Shown: one piece after another, positions 17,132 to 20,767 of the stretch
Layout of the letters: every line of letters starts with the position of its first letter
Numbering within the stretch: position 1 is the stretch's first letter
NCBI GenBank assembly: GCA_944364005.1
Contig: CALVVW010000025.1
Span: 1-20,767 of the forward strand
DNA length: 20,767 nucleotides
Reading direction: 5' to 3'
Source: an uncultured Bacilli bacterium
GTDB lineage: Bacteria; Bacillota_I; Bacilli_A; RF39; UBA660
Program-made: the position numbers and the translations under genes
Notes under the pieces: model-generated
Databases searched by the model: none
What the model was told of the DNA's origin: nothing
What the model saw: only the letters and a program-made list of their open reading frames with translations

Positions 17132-17156
17132 ATGATGGTATAGAAAATACTATCAT
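17132..17156. promoter_or_regulatory. Inverted repeat at the transcription start of the redox operon
   Basis: ATGATGGTAT (17132-17141) and ATACTATCAT (17147-17156) are inverted copies with one mismatch, around AGAAA. In RNA the mismatch is a G-U pair, so a 10-bp hairpin at the 5' end of the message is possible. In DNA the dyad is placed where a repressor would block the promoter. I cannot match it to a known operator such as the PerR box. Confidence 0.6.
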
Positions 17157-17187
17157 AAATCAACAAGATAAATAAAAGGAGGCAAGA

Positions 17188-17550
17188 ATGTTATTCATTG
17201 AATATCCTAAATGTTCCACTTGTAAGAAAGCTAAAAAATATTTAGAAGAAAAACATATAAAGTTTACAGATAGAAATATCATAACCGAAACACCATCAAA
17301 GGAAGAGTTAGAAACATGGATAAAAAAATATGATATAAAATTAGATAAACTATATAATACTAGTGGAATGAAGTATAGAGAGTTAAATCTAAAAGAAAAA
17401 AGACGAATGATGTCAGAAGAAGAAGCGTTAACATTACTATCATCAGATGGTATGTTGATAAAAAGACCAATCTTGATAACAGAAAAAGCTATGTTAACGG
17501 GCTTTAGAGAGCAAGAATGGGAAAAGGTATTAGAGGAGGAAAGAAAATGA
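17188..17550 (+). CDS. ArsC/Spx-family thioredoxin-fold protein
   Basis: 120 residues, the normal length of the COG1393 family (ArsC, Spx, YffB/YusI). The redox pair C9-S-T-C12 is in the standard place after the first strand (FIEYPKCSTCKKAKKYL). NTSGMKYRELNLKEK (57-71) and KRPILI (91-96) are family hallmarks; the Arg-Pro pair is the cis-proline region. It is closer in these motifs to the uncharacterised YusI-like arsenate-reductase-like group than to Spx, but a regulatory Spx-like role cannot be excluded. AAGGAGG precedes the ATG. Its TGA overlaps the ATG of the superoxide reductase gene by four bases (ATGA), so it belongs to the redox operon. No arsenic-resistance gene is nearby, so arsenate is an unlikely substrate. 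Confidence 0.88.
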   Translation: MLFIEYPKCSTCKKAKKYLEEKHIKFTDRNIITETPSKEELETWIKKYDIKLDKLYNTSGMKYRELNLKEKRRMMSEEEALTLLSSDGMLIKRPILITEKAMLTGFREQEWEKVLEEERK

Positions 17551-17912
17551 AAGAATTAATATTAAAACAATGTAAAAAATGTCATACAACAGTAAAAGTA
17601 TTAGAAGGAGAACAAGAAATTACTTGCTGTGGAGAAGTAATGGAAGAGGTAAAACCAAATAGTGTAGATGCTGCATTTGAAAAGCATGTACCAGTGTATG
17701 AAAAGGTAGGAGACAATATTCATGTTAAAGTAAATCATGTAATGGAAGAAGACCATTATATTGAATGGATTTTAGTAAAAACAGAAAAAGAAAACAGAGA
17801 AGTAATATTAAAACCAGGAGATACTCCAGAAATGACTGTTCCATATGAAAAAGGAGCACTAATCTATGCTTATTGTAATAAACATGGATTATGGAAAACG
17901 GTGGTAGAGTAA
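17547..17912 (+). CDS. dfx: Desulfoferrodoxin-type superoxide reductase
   Basis: 121 residues. It reduces superoxide to hydrogen peroxide in the cytosol without making oxygen, a defence typical of anaerobes. The N-terminal desulforedoxin domain has its four iron ligands C9, C12, C27 and C28. The catalytic domain has the square-pyramidal Fe(His)4Cys set: H47 in EKHVP, H64 and H70 ([13 protein letters not shown]), C110 and H113 in YCNKHGLW. The conserved E45 and K46 beside H47 are also present. The ATG at 17547 (behind GAGGAGG) is chosen over a 10-residue longer form from 17517, which lies inside the preceding gene. It overlaps both neighbours (ATGA before, TAATG after), so expression is tightly coupled. 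The likely electron donor is the rubredoxin domain encoded next. Confidence 0.95.
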   Translation: MKELILKQCKKCHTTVKVLEGEQEITCCGEVMEEVKPNSVDAAFEKHVPVYEKVGDNIHVKVNHVMEEDHYIEWILVKTEKENREVILKPGDTPEMTVPYEKGALIYAYCNKHGLWKTVVE

Positions 17913-18565
17913 TGGATTTACAAGCTCTAAATGACTTATCTTATGGAATGTATATAGTAACAACTAGAAAAGAAAGGAAAAATGTAGGATGCCTTATCAA
18001 TACAGCAATACAAATAACTTCTAAAAATCCTATCATAGCGATTAGTTTAAATAAAGAAAATTACACAAATGAGGTATTAAAAGAAACAAGAGAATGTGCC
18101 TTATCAATATTATCAGAAAAAACAAATTTGGAAGTAATTTCGAAATTTGGATTTTCATCATCAAGTGACACGAATAAATTTGAAAATAGAAATTATAAAG
18201 ATATTGATAACTTACCAGTAATTGTAGAAGATATGTGTGCATATATCATTGGCGAAGTAATTCGTGTAATAGACGCAGAAACACATGATATTTTCTTAAT
18301 ACGTGTAAAACAAACAGAAAAAGTATCAGAGGACTTTCCAATGACTTACAAGTACTATCGTGAAAAATTAAAAGGAAAGTCTCCTAAGAAGGCACCAACA
18401 TATCAAGAAGAAAAGGAAGAAAAGACAGAGGCCAATCGCTATCAATGTAGTGTATGCGGATATATATATGACGATAGCAAAGAAGAAGTAAAATTTGAAG
18501 ACTTACCAGAAGATTGGACTTGTCCATTATGTGGAGTTGGAAAAGATAAATTTGTAAAACTATAA
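17912..18565 (+). CDS. Flavin reductase-rubredoxin fusion (high-molecular-weight rubredoxin type)
   Basis: 217 residues from the ATG at 17912, which overlaps the previous stop by one base; a start at 17891 would extend back into that gene. Residues 1-155 resemble the FMN-binding flavin reductase-like family ([26 protein letters not shown] at 9-34, of which the GCLINTA turn is typical). A charged linker (156-175) leads to a complete rubredoxin domain with iron ligands C179, C182, C204 and C207 ([25 protein letters not shown]). The architecture matches the high-molecular-weight rubredoxins described in acetogens, which accept electrons from NAD(P)H enzymes and pass them to oxygen- or NO-reducing flavodiiron proteins. 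Here the adjacent superoxide reductase is the obvious acceptor; that pairing is inference from the operon. Confidence 0.93.
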   Translation: MDLQALNDLSYGMYIVTTRKERKNVGCLINTAIQITSKNPIIAISLNKENYTNEVLKETRECALSILSEKTNLEVISKFGFSSSSDTNKFENRNYKDIDNLPVIVEDMCAYIIGEVIRVIDAETHDIFLIRVKQTEKVSEDFPMTYKYYREKLKGKSPKKAPTYQEEKEEKTEANRYQCSVCGYIYDDSKEEVKFEDLPEDWTCPLCGVGKDKFVKL

Positions 18566-18590
18566 TAGAACGTTAAGTTCTATTTTTTTT
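18564..18590 (+). terminator. Terminator of the redox operon
   Basis: AATAGAAC (18564-18571) pairs with GTTCTATT (18577-18584) around GTTAA, with eight T at 18583-18590. The left arm starts within the stop codon (18563-18565). Confidence 0.85.
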
Positions 18591-18592
18591 GC

Positions 18593-18617
18593 AAAAAAAA
18601 GCAAGCAATTTGCTTGC
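18593..18617 (-). terminator. Terminator of the LCP gene
   Basis: On the minus strand the stem GCAAGC (18617-18612) pairs with GCTTGC (18606-18601) around a 5-base loop, and eight T follow (18600-18593). It starts three bases after the LCP stop. Its T-run and that of the opposite terminator form the palindrome T8-GC-A8 at 18583-18600. Confidence 0.85.
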
Positions 18618-18619
18618 AA

Positions 18620-20713
18620 TTAGTCACTAGGAGGAGCAGGTGTAGCAGTAGAATCATCTCCAGATTCACCAGTTTCACCATTACCACCATCATTACCTTC
18701 AGAGTCAGAACCAGGTTCTCCGGAACCAGAACCAGTTTCTCCAGACCCTGAACCAGACCCTGAACCAGACCCTGAACCAGACCCGCCACCACTTCCAGGT
18801 TTATTAGAACCAGTACCAGAGTCAGGTTTAGTAGTAGAAGTATCATCTGATTGATTATCGGACTCGTCATCATCTTCCTCATCACGACTACTACCACCAA
18901 GTGTCAATGTCACACTTCCTCGAATTTTGTCGATTCTTTTGCCGGCAGGATACTCTTGACCGATAACATATCCATTGCCTCCAACGAAATTAACAGAAAT
19001 ACCTAAACGACTAGCAGTAGCTCTAGCTTGAGATTCACTATCACCCGTAAAGTCAGGAAGTAAAGAATAAGTATTACTTGACTTATAAGGACCATAACCA
19101 ATAACTTCTTTTTCATAAGGTTCGTTAATTGAAAAACTAAATTTAGTAATAACTTTGTGATCTACTAATTCAAGATTTTCTTTCATAGCTTGAATAACAT
19201 CTTTTCTACTTTGTTGATTAGGTACGTAATTATATAAAACCATTCTCATTCTTTCATCATAAATCATTTGACCATTACCTTGTAGATATAATTGTTGAAT
19301 ATTTACTAGGTTAGACTCATCAGTTGCTAAACTACGTTTAACAATATCTTTACCAACATTATAGAATGATAAAATTTGTTTTGTAGTCAAATTGGTATCT
19401 AAACTATTAGAAATAGTATTTAAAATATCCATAAAAGTAGTTACTTCAGTAATATTTTTCATCTTATTAATTAAGGCCATAACAATTTCTTGTTGATGTT
19501 GTCCACGACCGAAGTCACCGTTAACAAGTTGTTTTCTATTTCTTGCATAAACTAAAGCTTGTTCACCATTTAAAGTTTGTTGCCCTGGATAAATACAAAT
19601 AGTATTACCACGAGAAGAATCATCTGTACATAATTCTTGTTCAACATTAATATCAACACCACCAACGGCATTAACTAATTTGACAAGACCTTTAAAGTTA
19701 ATCTTTGCATAATAATCAATATTAATATCAAAATAATCTTCAATCGTCTGCATCATACAATCAGTTCCATATCCAGCAGCATGAGTAATTTTATTTTCAG
19801 CTTTATCACTCCAACAAGCAATCGGAACGTAACTATCACGTGGAATAGAAATCATCGTGGCATTTAATGTCTTGGGATTAAAAGTAATTAATATTAAAGT
19901 ATCACCATTAGCAATCGCATTTTTACTTAATACTTCATCTGTAGAATCAATTCCCATAAGTAAGATAGTAAATGGTTCGGTAATTGACTTACCACTAGAT
20001 TCTGTCTCGATTGAAGAAGTATCAGATTTCTTCATCTTCTTATCTTTAGAAAGAAGAATCTTAGTATCCGTTGCAATACTTTCATATCCTGTAACAGTAG
20101 AGTAAATATCGATATAATTATCAGTAATAAAAATGGCATCAATTTCTCCAGCATATAAATCAACTAACATACTAGAATAATCATCATAATTTTTAATTTC
20201 ATTATCATCTTGTAAATTATTTTCTTTAATCATCTCTTGTGGAATAATATATCCATCTGGAGACTTTTTATCATTTAAAATACCAATAGTATAATCTTTA
20301 ACATCACTAACATCTTGAGCTTTATTAGAACTCATAACAACTAAATCAGAAGTATAAGTAACAAACTCTTTATTAATATTATCCAATTGTCCATAAACAT
20401 AAGCAATAACTAAGCCTACAGCAAAACAGATAATAGAATAAATAACCATAAAAGTAATTAAACCAATACGTTTAGAATGCTTTTTCTTCCTCTTTTTAGA
20501 AGCAGATCGAACTTTGATAAAAAGTATAAAATCAATAAATATTAAAATACCAATAACAATATAACGCAGCACATTTTCAATAGAGCTAAGTAAAAAAATC
20601 TCATAAATTGCAAATGCACTAGTAAGTAATGCTAGTACTAAAAAAATATATAAGATAAATCTAAATTTTAATTTTCTTTCTCTTGGTTCGTTTTCATGTT
20701 CATTTCTAGCCAT
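18620..20713 (-). CDS. LCP (LytR-CpsA-Psr) family protein with binding-protein-like and PASTA domains
   Basis: 697 residues. LCP enzymes attach teichoic acids or other phosphate-linked polymers to peptidoglycan on the outer face of the membrane. Three membrane segments (about 18-44, 48-68, 82-108) are followed by a region like half of a periplasmic-binding domain (about 125-222: YTIGILNDKKSPDGY, then YAGEIDAIFITDNYIDIY). The LCP catalytic domain is at 247-420 with its family motifs (LLMGIDS, DTLILITFNP, R292 in IPRDSY, NAVGGVDINV, R391 and R393 in YARNRK, R403). A PASTA-like domain (548-606) ends in GSVTLTLGG, and the tail (607-697) is Asp/Glu then Gly-Ser low complexity. Four cysteines (300, 319, 362, 373) fall in the LCP domain and could form disulfides. 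GGGAGGTAATT precedes the ATG. Confidence 0.93.
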   Translation of the reverse strand: MARNEHENEPRERKLKFRFILYIFLVLALLTSAFAIYEIFLLSSIENVLRYIVIGILIFIDFILFIKVRSASKKRKKKHSKRIGLITFMVIYSIICFAVGLVIAYVYGQLDNINKEFVTYTSDLVVMSSNKAQDVSDVKDYTIGILNDKKSPDGYIIPQEMIKENNLQDDNEIKNYDDYSSMLVDLYAGEIDAIFITDNYIDIYSTVTGYESIATDTKILLSKDKKMKKSDTSSIETESSGKSITEPFTILLMGIDSTDEVLSKNAIANGDTLILITFNPKTLNATMISIPRDSYVPIACWSDKAENKITHAAGYGTDCMMQTIEDYFDINIDYYAKINFKGLVKLVNAVGGVDINVEQELCTDDSSRGNTICIYPGQQTLNGEQALVYARNRKQLVNGDFGRGQHQQEIVMALINKMKNITEVTTFMDILNTISNSLDTNLTTKQILSFYNVGKDIVKRSLATDESNLVNIQQLYLQGNGQMIYDERMRMVLYNYVPNQQSRKDVIQAMKENLELVDHKVITKFSFSINEPYEKEVIGYGPYKSSNTYSLLPDFTGDSESQARATASRLGISVNFVGGNGYVIGQEYPAGKRIDKIRGSVTLTLGGSSRDEEDDDESDNQSDDTSTTKPDSGTGSNKPGSGGGSGSGSGSGSGSGSGETGSGSGEPGSDSEGNDGGNGETGESGDDSTATPAPPSD
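18741..18776 (-). repeat. Three perfect 12-bp tandem repeats in the LCP tail
   Basis: CCAGACCCTGAA occurs three times without a gap (18741-18752, 18753-18764, 18765-18776), and a partial fourth follows. On the coding strand each unit encodes Gly-Ser pairs of the low-complexity tail. Copy number could change by slippage in steps of four residues without breaking the frame. Confidence 0.85.
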
Positions 20714-20753
20714 AATTACCTCCCGTATGAAAAATACTCGTCTAGCTTTTATT

Positions 20754-20759
20754 ATTATA
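20754..20759 (-). promoter_or_regulatory. -10 element of the LCP gene
   Basis: On the minus strand TATAAT lies at 20759-20754, about 40 bases before the ATG at 20713. The matching -35 would be beyond the window edge and cannot be checked. Confidence 0.45.
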
Positions 20760-20767
20760 TCTAAAAA

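Noticed and set aside
17517..17546. Ten-residue N-terminal extension of the superoxide reductase
   Set aside because: The ATG at 17547 follows GAGGAGG at good spacing and forms the ATGA overlap; the extension is Gly/Lys-rich and not seen in the family.
18580..18900. Minus-strand ORF of 106 codons in another frame of the LCP tail
   Set aside because: It is a frame shadow of the low-complexity Gly-Ser coding repeat and has no start signal.

Overview
The window is AT-rich, densely packed bacterial DNA with short intergenic gaps. Shine-Dalgarno sequences are of the AAGGAGGTGAT type, and TGA is used as a stop (it ends the ArsC-like gene at 17548-17550), so the code is standard and the organism is not a TGA=Trp mycoplasma. 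The gene content is gatCAB, an LtaS-type lipoteichoic acid synthase, an LCP envelope protein with a PASTA domain, superoxide reductase and rubredoxin. This points to an anaerobic, low-GC, Gram-positive-type Bacillota or early-branching Bacilli/Mycoplasmatota relative, probably host-associated. The assignment is inference from content and composition; no marker such as 16S rRNA is present.

Layout: (1) 1-184 is a regulatory gap with two hairpins and candidate divergent promoters. (2) 185-838 is a membrane protein with half a zinc ribbon. (3) 912-2891 is ligA. (4) 2966-6741 is a six-gene operon of mostly undescribed genes: two tandem paralogues with a putative Cys-His-Asp transglutaminase/papain-like core, a membrane-anchored OB-fold-like protein, a protein with two RNA polymerase alpha-CTD-like repeats and a coiled coil, a short coiled-coil ORF and a small lipoprotein. 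(5) 6813-10849 is an HD-domain gene followed by gatC, gatA and gatB. (6) 10903-14264 is a membrane protein, a twin periplasmic-binding-domain receptor with a degenerate GGDEF domain, and a YihY/BrkB membrane protein. (7) 14370-17090 is an LtaS-type sulfatase plus a membrane-anchored companion. (8) 17188-18565 is a redox operon: ArsC/Spx-like protein, superoxide reductase, and a flavin reductase-rubredoxin fusion. (9) 20713-18620, on the minus strand, is a large multidomain LCP protein.

How the genes work together: gatCAB makes Gln-tRNA(Gln) and/or Asn-tRNA(Asn) by transamidation. The 17.2-18.6 kb operon forms a plausible electron chain from reduced flavin to rubredoxin to superoxide reductase for removing superoxide in an anaerobe. 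LtaS and the LCP protein both act on the outer face of the membrane in building envelope polymers. The 2966-6741 operon is the best candidate for an undescribed system: it has its own strong promoter and terminator, closely spaced genes, and a mix of cytoplasmic putative enzymes, a possible nucleic-acid- or RNA-polymerase-related protein and envelope-anchored proteins. Its function cannot be assigned from sequence.

Transcription signals are unusually readable. Extended -10 elements (TGN-TATAAT type) recur with 17-bp spacers, and several intrinsic terminators include the stop codon of the gene they end. No tRNA, rRNA, CRISPR array, insertion sequence or phage gene was seen, and no gene-free stretch exceeds 300 bases.
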